From Himantopus leucocephalus (taxonomy: Eukaryota; Chordata; Aves; Charadriiformes; Recurvirostridae): a stretch of 64,000 nucleotides of DNA. The notes below the pieces were generated by a model that made no database searches, was not told the DNA's origin, and saw only the letters and a list, made by a program, of their open reading frames with translations. The DNA lies in contig RSEF01000005.1 in assembly GCA_003993805.1 (NCBI GenBank), positions 21,879,682 through 21,943,681 of the forward strand, written 5' to 3'. A program made the translations under genes and the position numbers. Below, piece by piece: positions 23,690 to 35,035 of the stretch (the stretch's first letter is position 1; every line of letters starts with the position of its first letter).

Positions 23690-24150
23690 CTGTCTGTTCA
23701 AAATGTAGAAGTATGACCCACACATGAAGCTCAACACAACTAAAGCAGTGTTTCTGATTAATTTTCTTTCCCAACCATTACCCTAAGTCTCTACTCCCAG
23801 TCTTTCATATATTATCAGACCTATCTCCAAAGCTAGAAGTAGACACTATGAAGACATGACTGCTACACAGATATGAGGCCAGCTGTCAGGTAACCTGTAG
23901 CGCATTCTACCACATGCTTAATATCCTTCATTGTCTTTTCTCTTACTGCCTCATGTTTCACATGCTATGAAGAAGCTGTCTCCCTACTACAGTTGATCAA
24001 TCTTATTACATTTCCAATTGTTCCTATTGATCATTTTCCCATGCTGTCCTTCCCCCTTTTGGAGAGTACTCGTCAGAAACATTCCCTATATCGCTTCATT
24101 AGTGAGCTTAACATTCCTCTTTAAAAATTCATTCTGACACCTACCAATTT
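23690..24150 (+). mobile_element. Ancient L2-like LINE remnant
   Basis: At 23724-23770 'atgaagctcaacacaact' and the following 'ctttcccaacc' align by eye with the L2 ORF2 block encoding MKLN.SKTE..IFPP. Near 24118-24140 'tctttaaaaattcattctga' resembles the L2 region before its 3' end. The whole stretch is C/T-rich on the plus strand, as L2 is. It is heavily decayed and boundaries are approximate. Confidence 0.5.
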
Positions 24151-24938
24151 GTATTATATTGTATGTGTTGTATTCATTGATAGCAGGTTGCTGCGTGCTT
24201 ATATCACACCTAATGGACAGACTAACAGCAATCCGTACTTTCTTTGCACTTCATCACAAGCATATATATTTGCCCTATAAAATCTTGATGCTAAGAACAA
24301 ACCAATTTTGTCTGTCATTTCACACTCTAGTGTAAAGGTCATGATTCATGGCAGATTCCTGAATTTGTTGGCAAAAATTATTCTAATAAAGTAATAGTCC
24401 CAGAATGAAGATCTGTCATTTTTTAGGTGATTGCATTTGATAACTTTGAGTCTGTACAAGATAGATATATCCAAAAGAGAAAAATAAATTTTAAAGCTAT
24501 GATATAATAAATGAATTATATTCTTTCATCACATTTGAATTAGAATTTGAACCTTACTATTCCAGTACTCAGTTCACTGAATTTTCAAACCCTTAGTTTC
24601 TGAAAGTTAATTTCCAGTGATGTAATTTCCCCCTTCAGACATATAAGGAAGACAGATTAGATATTTCATGGAATAATATATTTGTGTTTAAGATATTATT
24701 ATTATTAAAAGATTTCCCACACCTGATAAAAATAATTGTATGCCATTATTTTGTCTCTAATATAACAAGAGATTGGGCTCTACATAATCAAAATGTTCAG
24801 TTTTAATTTATTAATTTTTTTTAAACCCTTTGCAGGTTACATTGCCCCTCACTTTCCTCAAGTAAGCGCCGAGCTTTTAGAGGTAGCACTGTTAAATCAT
24901 TTATTTCTGCCTGCTTACTGGCCTTCATAAACACACTA
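24151..24938. other. Unique AT-rich DNA
   Basis: No gene or clear repeat. It may include further unrecognisable L2 sequence at its start. Confidence 0.4.
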
Positions 24939-25217
24939 ACCTAGCCATGTACACTGCATATCAAATATACCTTCANCCCTAGCCATGTAAACTGCATATC
25001 AAATATACCTTCAGCTTTTGACCCTAGTGGGCAAGTAGCTGAAACCTGCTATAGCCTTTTCATTCTGGCATTTCCTATATTCTTAAGGATGCATAANACC
25101 TAGCCATGTACACTGCATATCAAATATACCTTCAGCATTTGACCCTAGTGGGCAAGTAGCTGAAACCTGCTACAGCCTTTTCATTCTGGCATTTCCTATA
25201 TTCTTAAGGATGCATAA
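24939..25217 (+). repeat. Two-and-a-third-copy direct repeat joined by single Ns (probable assembly artefact)
   Basis: A 37-base partial copy (24939-24975) is followed by N (24976), a 120-base copy (24977-25096), N (25097) and a second 120-base copy (25098-25217). The full copies differ at only a few bases (for example GTAAACTGC/GTACACTGC, CTTTTGAC/CATTTGAC, CTATAGCC/CTACAGCC). The lone N at each junction, placed exactly at the copy boundaries, is what a scaffolder leaves when overlapping contig ends are not merged. The small differences look allelic. Confidence 0.85.
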
Positions 25218-27535
25218 GCTTCGTGATGAGTTTAGAAAATGAAGCTCTGATCCAGATCCAAAGAATATTTTTGCTTAACTACCTTTATAGGTACAAAAAA
25301 ATATATATATCTCTTAACATAAAGCATATTTTGCAGTTATCCATCTTTTAAACACTCCTGTGCTACACAATCAAGTTGGAAAACAAATCAGGCAGGTAGC
25401 CTGCCCTTACTGCTGTTCCTGGATCACGCTATTTAAAGAGGAAGAAGCTAAAAATCCAACCGTAAGTGAGGTTTTATCAGTTTATGAAATATCAATAACA
25501 TTTACCATCATCTGAAATCTGCATTTTCTGTCTCCTGCCCGCAGCAGATGTTTTGCTCATCTTCCTCATGATTTACACTCCAGAAAGCCCACACCACATT
25601 TAAATTAGTGGCTCAGTGTCTTTCCCATCTCAAAATATTAAACTGTCTTTACGTTCCTGCCAAAATGGGCAAAATTCAGGGATCATCCCTAGACTGTTAT
25701 TTGTGTTGTGTAGCAGTTTGTTCCTCAATTAGTTTCATTTATTAATCAATAACAGCAGCATTATTATCTGCTTGTAAGTATCATTTTCTTATTTGAAATT
25801 TATTTGTGAAATTCTAGGATAAGGATAAGGCAAGAGCAACGCAAAAGTCACAAGACTATAGGTGAAGGTAAACAGCACATGAACAAAGGCTCAGGAAAGA
25901 CAAATATGTCACCCTGTTTACAAGATGGCTCAGACCCATTATAATCCTGCTTAGGTCTTGCAACCCTGAGGGATTCTCCTCACCTTTCCCTGAGTGAAAG
26001 CAGCAATTCAATCAGTAAGATCAGTCTGTTTAACTGCAGCCTCCACTACATGTCCCACATTGCCTTCCCAGCTCTGATGGCGTATCCAGAAACTGTCCTG
26101 TGTAAGTCCTTCCTGTGACTACCACGATGATGAAGGACTCAAGAACATAATTTCCAAAATGGTGTGTTACTTCATCTTTAACAATACATTACAAAGTGCA
26201 CAGAAATTCTGCCTTTTTTTTTTCCTAATTATCAGTTCTTGTGGAGTTGTTGGGAAGCACTTAACCATTCTGGTTGGCTGATGGCTCAGCACCATCATTT
26301 CAGTATCTATTTTCCCTCATGTTCATTTAGTATTCTTTTGCTTCTACCTTCAGCCCTAGAAAATAAGAACTCATTTAAGACTCCCCAGAGCCAAGTGAAA
26401 GCCTTTCTTAACTAAACAGCCTTCCAACCAGTAAAGACAAGAGACTTCTCTCAAAAAATTAAGAGTAAAGGATCAACTTAACATGTCCATTCACAAAATA
26501 TTACACCAGAAAACCTCTTCAATCACACACACAACTTTACGTTCAAAAAGTGGCATTATCTTGTTTTTCATGCATGTATTCAAATTTTGGAGTTACCAAA
26601 TAATAATGCAAACCACAGAAATCACAGAGGAGGGGGAACTGAGAAAAAAAAAGAAATTGGAAAATATTAATAGCTTTCTTCCAGATGCCAGAGTGTTTCA
26701 CAGTTCCATTAATTTCACCAGGGATTTTGAAAATTCAGCACTTGAAAAAAAGCAATAAAACTTTTAGTGGTAGTTGAAACCTTGTCTCCTTCTGTATGGA
26801 CAACACAAACAGATTCCTAATCTGGTCCTAAGCTCAATCTTTTTAAAGTAGAACATACACTTTTTGTAAATTTATGCAAGGAAAGGATGGCTTGTAAAAA
26901 GAAATGTAAGGGTGCATCAAATAATTCTGATTATATTTCTGGCTGTGCTGTGAACTGAGTGCATGATGTTTTGTAAATTCTATAGCTTTGACATGAGGAT
27001 ACACAGCTCCAGTTGTACATAACAAAAGTTATGATGCTTAAAAATTCTGAATCCTTGACTCTCTTTTATTCTTAATAAGACCTAACATAGTCCAGCGATA
27101 AATGTCATAGGAAAGCTTTAAAGTAAATAAATAGTAAATTACAAAGAAATATACAAAGCCAGGTGATGTTATACTACTAATCTAATCACAAAACTAATTA
27201 ACTCAGCAAGCGAAATGAACATCATTCAGAACTATTGCAGGGGGGAAGAAAAGAATGAAAGTATTAAAATAATCATTGTCCTTCAGTGTCTGTGTTTATA
27301 CACTGCTCTGATACTATAAGAGCATTTTGGAAAAATATTGTTTACCCACTTTTATTCCACCACATTGCATTCTTCCAAGAATAACAAAATTAGATCTGGC
27401 TACACTTAAACTGTATTGCTGGCATAGGGGTAAGGTGGAGCACTGACATTAACTGCATTCACTGAATTCAGCATCAGAAAAGCACATACTGCTTATTTAA
27501 TGTTCGTATCAGTATCCAGAAGAGGGAAAAAGGAA
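25218..27535. other. Unique AT-rich DNA, no gene seen
   Basis: No supportable coding region. The 91-codon frame at 26483-26758 has no recognisable family and sits in AT-rich, low-complexity surroundings. Confidence 0.5.
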
Positions 27536-27635
27536 NNNNNNNNNNNNNNNNNNNNNNNNNNNNNNNNNNNNNNNNNNNNNNNNNNNNNNNNNNNNNNNNN
27601 NNNNNNNNNNNNNNNNNNNNNNNNNNNNNNNNNNN
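27536..27635. other. Assembly gap, 100 N
   Basis: Exactly 100 Ns, a conventional placeholder for a gap of unknown size. The right edge lies inside a CR1 3' end, so the missing sequence probably includes the rest of that repeat. Confidence 0.95.
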
Positions 27636-27673
27636 AGGTCCCTTCCAACCTCAACAATTCTATGATTCTATGA
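27636..27673 (+). mobile_element. CR1 3' terminus cut by the gap
   Basis: 'aggtcccttccaacctcaac' followed by ATTCTATGATTCTATGA is the diagnostic CR1 3' end. The 5' part falls in the gap. Confidence 0.9.
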
Positions 27674-28029
27674 GTCTAAGGGGATATGCTACTCCACAAG
27701 GCCCCATCCCCATGACTGTCAGATGAAGACAAACCACCCCATAATTCTTCCATAAACACCAGCAGATTTGACTATCCTGCAACAGCAAAATATTTCTCAT
27801 TTATCTACAGTATCTTGTCTCCTGTAACTCCCAAGGCACTTCTCGTAAATGCTGCACATTCTCCTAAATGCTGCGCTTCTTTTATATTTTGTACTTATGT
27901 ATTTTCCTTTACATTCATACACATTATTAATCAAAATACTGAATCAAAGGAATGAGAAACTTTTCTGCTTCTTTAATTACCATTAACATATTTTTCACCA
28001 GCATGTTGACTAGGCACAAAGAACATGGA
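27674..28029. other. Unique DNA
   Basis: No feature recognised. Confidence 0.4.
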
Positions 28030-28130
28030 TTAAGGTCCCACTGTGCTAAACACTATGCAATAAACAGGTAGCCCCTGTAATAAAGCATTTAGTACAGGTA
28101 TACACCAAGACAACTAATGGATACAGACCA
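28030..28130 (-). repeat. Ancient L3/MIR-type tail, minus strand
   Basis: 'ggtcccactgtgctaaacac', then 'aataaacaggtagcccctgt' and 'ggtatacaccaagacaac' follow the order of a common reptilian LINE/SINE 3' end in reverse complement (GGGCCCCATTGTGCTAGGCGC...). Diverged; family uncertain. Confidence 0.4.
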
Positions 28131-29020
28131 ACAGCCAAAAAAAAAAAATCTTTGAAAGTGTATATTAATTTTTTTGTATCTCAGCAGATCACCGGTCTGA
28201 GATAACAGAATTCACACATAGAGAACATAAACCCAAGAGAAGCTATTGTGTGAACTTGCAGCGTATCTACCACACTGCATTGGCCTACATACACTCATTT
28301 TTTTGTGAAAAATTTCTAAGGAGATCTGCCTCATATTTGTAAATGGAGAATTCAGGTGAGAGACTGAAATGAGGCAATTATGTAACAGATATATAGCACA
28401 CACTAAAATAAAAATGTATTTTGTACGATGGAGGGTACAACTCTGCTAACATGGATACACTTGAGGTTTTGAGGCACAAACATCACACAGATGTTGCATA
28501 ATGTGCTATTCTGTAAGTGGGCTGTATACACTTTCACCTCTGGTCAATCACACTTGTCATAGTAAGTTTGTTGTTTATGATACCTGAATGTCTGAGAAAA
28601 GTTTGCAGGCATGATGATGATGATGTTTACATATACACCCAAGTAATACTTCAGTTTCCAGTACAGAAACTGCTAGCGTATGGAGGACTAGCATAAATCA
28701 ACTTCAAAACAGTGAGAAATGATTCACAGTACCTGAGTTATTTCAGCTTATGTACAAGCTTGGGACAAAACAGTAGGTTTAATAGATTCAAAAGATAGAA
28801 TCTACTCCATCACCACTTAGGCATACAATATATGGTGCAAAGAAAGCTTTTTTCCTTTTGTAAAAAAAATTCCTATCAGTAGTTCATTGCTACTTGACAA
28901 TTAAGGCCTATGATCACAATGCTTGGCGTTATGTATTGGGGTTTTGTTTCTTGGGTTTTTGTATTGTTTTGTTTTTTAAGCATTCCCAATACTGGATAAT
29001 TGTGAAGAATGGAAACACCC
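28131..29020. other. Unique AT-rich DNA
   Basis: Contains a short ATG-trinucleotide run at 28611-28625 and T-rich stretches. No gene seen. Confidence 0.45.
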
Positions 29021-29355
29021 AGAACCACAGAATGGTTGAGGTTGGAAGTCACCTCTGGACATCATCTAAACTCAACACCCTTGCTCAAGCAGGGCTACCT
29101 AGAGCAGGTTGTTCAGGACCATGTCCAGGTGGTTTCCAGGATCTCTAAGGAGGCTCTACAACACCTGTGGGCAAAGTGTTCTGGGATCAATCACTTTGAA
29201 GTTAGAAGCTTTTTCTTATGCAAAATAAGAAATTCCAGCATTTCAAATTTGTGCCCATTTCCTCTTGTCCTTTCACTGGGCACCACCCAGAGTCTGATTA
29301 ATCTTCTTTGTTCCCTCCCATCAAGTATTTATACACATTGGTAAGACCCCCTCTT
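29021..29355 (-). mobile_element. CR1 LINE 3' end, minus strand
   Basis: Starts with the reverse-complemented CR1 tail ('accacagaatggttgaggtt'), followed by 'tcaagcagggctacctagag', the 'ttgtgcccatttcctcttgt' block and 'gtatttatacacattggtaa'. About 335 bp, 5'-truncated and moderately diverged. The plus-strand open frames here (28894-29344) are antisense to CR1 and not genes. Confidence 0.9.
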
Positions 29356-29826
29356 AAAAAACTGTTAAGAAACGTGACAATTTTGTGAGTGAGCGCAGGA
29401 GTGAAGTGCAGAAAGAACACAGTGAGCGGGCTTAATAAAAAAAAAAAAAAACCAAAACGTTGCCTTCATGCCCTCATACCGATTTTGTATTGTCAATGCC
29501 CATGATGATTTCCATATTATAAAAGTAACTGCAATAAATACAAATTTTATTATTTGACACTGTGTTCAGTCCTTACAGAATCAAATTCTTGCAAGGGTCT
29601 TTCTGTATAAAAAGCTGCATTATGTTGGGGGGAGGGTATTATTATTTTGCTCATTTGAGCTTTACAGGAAAGACACATTGGAAGAGGATTAAAAAAATTG
29701 TGTTTTTTCCCCATATTACCAAGCACACCCACATGAAGCAATTTAAACACATTTTCCTAAACAGGTCCGTGTGACTTGAGGATGTCTGTGATAGATCTCT
29801 GTCATCTAAAATGAAAGAGGAAAAGT
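29356..29826. other. Unique DNA
   Basis: Includes an A15 run at 29437-29451. The overlapping open frames at 29550-29774 have no recognisable family. Confidence 0.45.
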
Positions 29827-29910
29827 TCGGCAACCGCATTGTTTTAGGTTGTGTGGCACAGATCCCTTCTCGCCAAGCGATGCGCGCATGTACGAGTCTG
29901 GACTCTTGCG
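29827..29910. promoter_or_regulatory. Local CpG cluster
   Basis: Eight CpG dinucleotides (at 29828, 29835, 29871, 29878, 29883, 29885, 29893, 29909) fall within 84 bp in otherwise CpG-poor DNA, including the self-complementary word GCGCGC. Too short for a standard CpG island. It could be a small unmethylated regulatory element or simply chance. No gene start was identified. Confidence 0.3.
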
Positions 29911-30052
29911 AAGGTTCCCAATACACTGGGCAGCCACATGGCAATTACAGCCTGCAAAATTAGCCTTTTTAGGTACTAAAATACATAAAGGAGGTCCCCC
30001 TCCTTCATTCAGCACCTTTGATAATCACTCACGCTTCAAGAGATGATCCCAG

Positions 30053-30073
30053 CATGACACCTAGTGGCAGCAG
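30053..30073 (-). promoter_or_regulatory. CTCF-like site
   Basis: ACACCTAGTGGCAGCAG matches the CCTAGTGGC core of the reverse-complemented CTCF consensus, but lacks the neighbouring GC-rich bases of strong sites. Motif match only. Confidence 0.3.
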
Positions 30074-33000
30074 CATATTTAACCCCGTCAGTACCTTTTA
30101 GGCAGGTTAGCGTTTCCAAGAGATTCATGCCTATTTTTAAGTTTGTTCTAGCTTACCTGCAATATCTTGGATGCACTAAAGTAGTAAAAGCATGAATATT
30201 CTCCAGGTTGGGGAACTGCTTTGTTTTCTCCACTTCTAGCCAGAATTAACTGAGACATATCAGGAGCCTATGTAAAATACTAGTATCTGAGTGACAATCA
30301 AATATCCAGTTACTATTTATTTCTTCATAACTTTTTAAATTCTGTTTTTGATCCCACTCTGAGGAACAGGAATTGCTCAACTAAATGATCTTAATGAGGC
30401 TGTAACTCTCTCTTCATGTTGAGGTTTAATAGTACGTACAGACTTTCTAAATACTGCTTTGCTTCCATAACTTGAAATGAGATCTACAAAAATATATAGG
30501 CAACTAATTCCCCCTGTCTCACTGAGTCAAGAGATCCTGACATGCAGCCTGAAATACAGCACACTAATATTTGTATATGAACTATAATTTATATAGGTGA
30601 GTGTTATAGGTGTTACCTCTAGCATAATAAGTGTTAGAAAGATTATTGATAATGGCCAGATTATATACCCACACACATTCAAGATTGCAACCTTTCAAAC
30701 AACATTAATAATATTGCCTTTTGTGGCCCAATATCTGCTTTGTTTCACAATGGTATTTTGATATCCATTTTTAAACCTCTCATAGAAAAATAATTTATAG
30801 AATTAACATGGTGGTGTTCATCCCTAAGATTAGTATAAATTCAGTACGTGCACTTACCATAAGAAGTGAAAGAAACTACCCGGCCAAAAATTGCAGGCCA
30901 TTATTATTTGACATCCAGTAACAACTGTGTTGCCTGTAATAGAAGTAATATTGCTCCTATCAGCTACACGGATGAGCAAAAGGCTATTGCAGACACATAA
31001 TTTGTTTCCTTCAAATAAAATTTTTAAAAAACAACAACAAAACTCACAGCAGCACTAAAGCAAGACTCATTAATTTCATTAAAGTTCCAGGTGAGAAGAG
31101 GATCTCATAATATCACTCTCTCTACAGCAGGCCAGGACTTAATATAAAAAACAATTTCAAACGACACATTCTCAAATTTGGGGAAATACATTCTTAGATT
31201 GCAGTTATGTCCTTGAGGCTCAAGGTTCCTTATCAGTATATGCAAATATGCTTACAGAGTAGAAAGAAAGAAAAAAATAAACTAGAAATATTCCTTACAA
31301 ACCAGAACTTTGCTATTTTCTTCTTCATTAGTCTATACCAACCCCCAAAACACTAAATCCACAAAAAACCCAAGTGGCCTGTTTCTTTTGTTTTGAAGGG
31401 GTTTTTTTGTTTTCTTAGAACACGTGAATTGCAAATCCCTTCAAAATATCTGCTAGGCTTCAAAATTATGTGCATCAGCCTTATTTATCCTAATTTGTGA
31501 CTCTCCCTGCAGTAGTAACATGTTCAGGAGGAAACTTGTGCCTCGTCAGTCTGGTTGCGTTCTGGAGTCAACATGGCTTAAATGTTACAAGTGTTAGACA
31601 TACAAGATACAATCACAAATAAATTCTATATACTGGTGACAAGGTGGATATTAGAAAGGTTTCTTAATCATGACAGAAATGAAATTCTAGAACAGACTTC
31701 CAGCAGGAGTACTGAAACCCCCTTTTAAAAAAAATAAATAAATCAACACATATTGGAAAATTATTTTCAAGAAAGCTTATTATATATGAACAAGAACTGA
31801 TCTTAATGACTCCAGAGGTCTCCTTCTTTTTACATACCATCGATTCTAAATTTATTCATCTCCTTTTCTTGAGAAATTACAAAACAGTAGTTATTAGGAA
31901 GGAATAATTTTGCTGTTGTTATGGATATTGAAAAAAATTCCTCGAGGTTCAAACAAGTATCAAAACCCCCAATGTGAAATGCTCTGTGCAAGCAGCATCT
32001 GCTTTGAAAGTATACAGACTGTAAAAAAAAAAATTTAGCAGGAAATGAGGGAAGACAGAAACATAAGCCAGGAGTACACAACAGCAACAAAAATCTTTTG
32101 CTTCAGGTCACATATTCAGAATATGAGAACCGCTTTATGTACTCTATGTCCTATCTCTGAACAGTCGCCAAAGACTGATGTCTAAAAAAAAAAAATAATC
32201 TTGAGTGATTCTTCCACTGAATGCTCTTTGTTTCCAGTAGAGAAAAGTAAAGTTCAGAACAGAACCCAAACCTTCTCTTTTTTGATCCAATGCTTTAAAA
32301 ACAAGATCTGCACAGTGCACAATATATTTTTGATATAGAATAAGTACATATCTGTAGGACCAGCCTCATATAGAATATTTTAATTCTGGTAAGACAGAAA
32401 CACTGAAATGAGATAATTAATGAAACAATAATCTTCAAGAAATTGGCTATTAACACCATTTAACACTATTTTTAGTTCATTATTTGAGCTGATTAACTCT
32501 CCAATAAACTCACTTAATTTCCTTAATTGGCTATTTTTAAATTATAATTTTAGTACACTACTGAGCTGGCAAAGAGATATCTATTCACATCAATTCCTTT
32601 TACTTGAAGTTACTGCCAAGTGATTTTACCATCTGGACATTTACCTCTCCATCAAATGAGTCACCACCACCAAAATACTTAATTAGTGTCACATGAAGAG
32701 TTGCTTGAAGAGAAAAATAAATAAGTAAAAAATTTTCAATTTTTCACAAGTCCCTAAGCAAGATATGAGCTGTTAAGTCCCATTTTTAGAACACACTGTG
32801 CATCTCATTTGCTTTAAATGTATCTTAAAAGGATAGGCACTTAGCTTAAGTATGAACTGGTGGTATGAACTACCACCTTTGAGCTGTGCCGCAGTAATTA
32901 ATAAAACTCATGTCCTTGAAACAGACCAACAGACGTCTCTCCAACCTATCTGGACTCATAACAGACTTTTTGAAGACTCTGTTAGTCTCCCTTCCGCATC

Positions 33001-33765
33001 AGCCGGCCATTAGCCAGAACTTACCAGCTTCACAACTCAGCTAGTTAAACACAACAGGACAACATTTTAACTGCTTCAGATACATAACACTCCAAACCAT
33101 GTTACTTGCTTATTTAAGCTAAAATGACCAACTTCCAGACCAATGGATGAGAAGCCCTCCAAAGTGATGTTCTGCTGACTGTGATTTTGGGGTGCAGCAC
33201 CTACCAGAATTTCAGAAGAGACAGTGTGAGGCTGTAACGTCACCTGCTCCAGCTGTGGCAGAGTAAACCTACATCTAAACAACTGGCTTTCCCCAGCACT
33301 GGCAAAACTTGTTCAATTAAGTAACATATCAAAATGTATTCTAGGTGGCAAAGTATATAATCTTTGATTTCCAACCTAAAAATTGAGTAAGAAGAAAATT
33401 AATTTTATTTACGTTTACATACTTTACAGATACTTTCCAAGGGCAAGAGTAAAAAAAGGTTTGAGACAACTGAATGAAAGACTTCAGTCTGTATAATAAA
33501 TATAAAGGTATAATGAAGTGCAAATTTCACGCTTCATAGCAGAAACTATACATGGAATTCAGAAAGAAATTTTCCCAAGATCATTAACTCCCTAGTTTGG
33601 GATAGTTTGTACATTTTGAAAATTACCAATTATTATAGTTGCCCCCGAAACAAAATAGGTAGGTGTGCCAATAGTCTGACAAGATAGAGCAGCTTCTAGA
33701 TATGCTCCTAGTTTAAATCTAGCTGAGTGACGAAAACAGGACATCTTTTCTTTCTCTCTGCTGCT
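30074..33765. other. Unique AT-rich DNA, no gene seen
   Basis: About 3.7 kb with short unrelated open frames (31830-32090, 33076-33282, 33341-33523) and A/T runs. No repeat or RNA gene recognised. Confidence 0.5.
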
Positions 33766-33837
33766 GGGGGGTGGGGGGGAGGGGACGGGGGACAGATGGG
33801 GGGAAGGACAGACAGACGACAGAGGGGGAAAGGTGTT
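33766..33837 (+). repeat. G-rich tract with G-quadruplex potential
   Basis: Four G-runs of four or more (33766-33792) are separated by loops of 1-2 bases, followed by further G-runs and GACAGACAGAC-type repeats up to 33837. The opposite strand is C-rich. The 95-codon minus frame across it (33592-33879) is proline-rich because of the C-runs and is not a gene. Confidence 0.8.
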
Positions 33838-34805
33838 ATTGATGAGGTTTTTTTGAGGGAAGCTTGTTGTTTCAATCAAATTTCGCTGTAACCACTGTTG
33901 CTACCTTGAAGTTGGAGCTTCAGCTGATAGAAATTGCTGATCTCATTTACGAGTGAGGAGGAGGACACTGTCAGTGCAGTGACAAAGGAAGATTGAATTG
34001 TTACAGCCACAGTAACACCAACTTCAAGATAAAGGATTCATCACCAAATTCCACTGAGGTGACTTTGTACAAGTACCTGTTACCACACAGTAAATGCTGG
34101 TCCGGATCATTTGGATGTCACATTGTATGTCATCTATTCAAGTTCTGCATGATCTACAATATATAGCTGTTACCAGTAATAACCAAACTTTACAAATACT
34201 GTTAAAAGTCAGAATGATATTTTCTGTATTTATAAACAATAACAGTGAAAGTACCACTTTTTTCAAGCATTTTCATTACTCAGGTAAGGCACGGAGACAA
34301 CATGAAAGACAAAAGCTTAATAGAAGTAATTATTAACAGTGAGATATAAAAATTTTAAAGGCAGCCTTCTGATCCATGTAATATAGTAGTCATTAATAGA
34401 TAGTATTGCCGTAATTAGCTTAATTTATTATCATCTTTAATGAGATTATTTTTCTGACTTGAGATAACAGATACAAATTAAAACACTCAAAAGTTGAATT
34501 GTCTCTGTTTCATTATGGTCATCTGGTTTAGTAAGTTTGTATAGCACATGATACGAAGATACATTAGTGCAAAACCTTTGTTAAAAAGTTCAGATATGAC
34601 AATGACAAAGTACAGAATTAGAGTGAGTGTGACTATGAGACACTGGCTAGTTGTGAAGGTTAATCTGAAATGTCAAGGTACGTTACCCTCGTTGTTTTTA
34701 TTATCTATTTAAAATAGATTATATTACATATTTTAAACGCAGAACTGGGATGACCTCAGGGCTGTAAAGAGATTTAAAATTCAGAGTTTACAGACAAGAT
34801 GCTAA
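33838..34805. other. Unique DNA
   Basis: No feature recognised. The open frame at 34094-34336 lacks family features. Confidence 0.4.
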
Positions 34806-35035
34806 AATCATTGGGGTTTCACACACTTAGCACTCCTCACTGAGGAGCTGAGAGCCCAGACCTGGGTGAGTCTCTCCACGCTTCTAGTGCTGCCAGATGC
34901 CTAGACCGTGAGGACCCAGAGCCCAGGCTGCCAGGCCTGCCACAGGACCTGCTGCAGAAGCAGGAGCCAGGATTCCTGCTCGTGGTCTAATTCTGAGGTC
35001 TCTGAGAGCACCCACCTGTGCTACAGAGGGACAGG
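34806..35035. other. GC-richer segment of unknown nature
   Basis: A roughly 230-bp stretch clearly richer in G and C than its surroundings, with repeated words (GAGCCCAGAC, GAGCCCAGGC, CAGGAGCCAGG, CTGCCAG). No reading frame stays open across it with a recognisable product. It could be an unrecognised repeat, a decayed exon or UTR, or a local composition change. Confidence 0.3.

Noticed and set aside
24939..25217. CRISPR-like or satellite array
   Set aside because: Only two full copies with no spacers, joined by single Ns; better explained by unmerged contigs.
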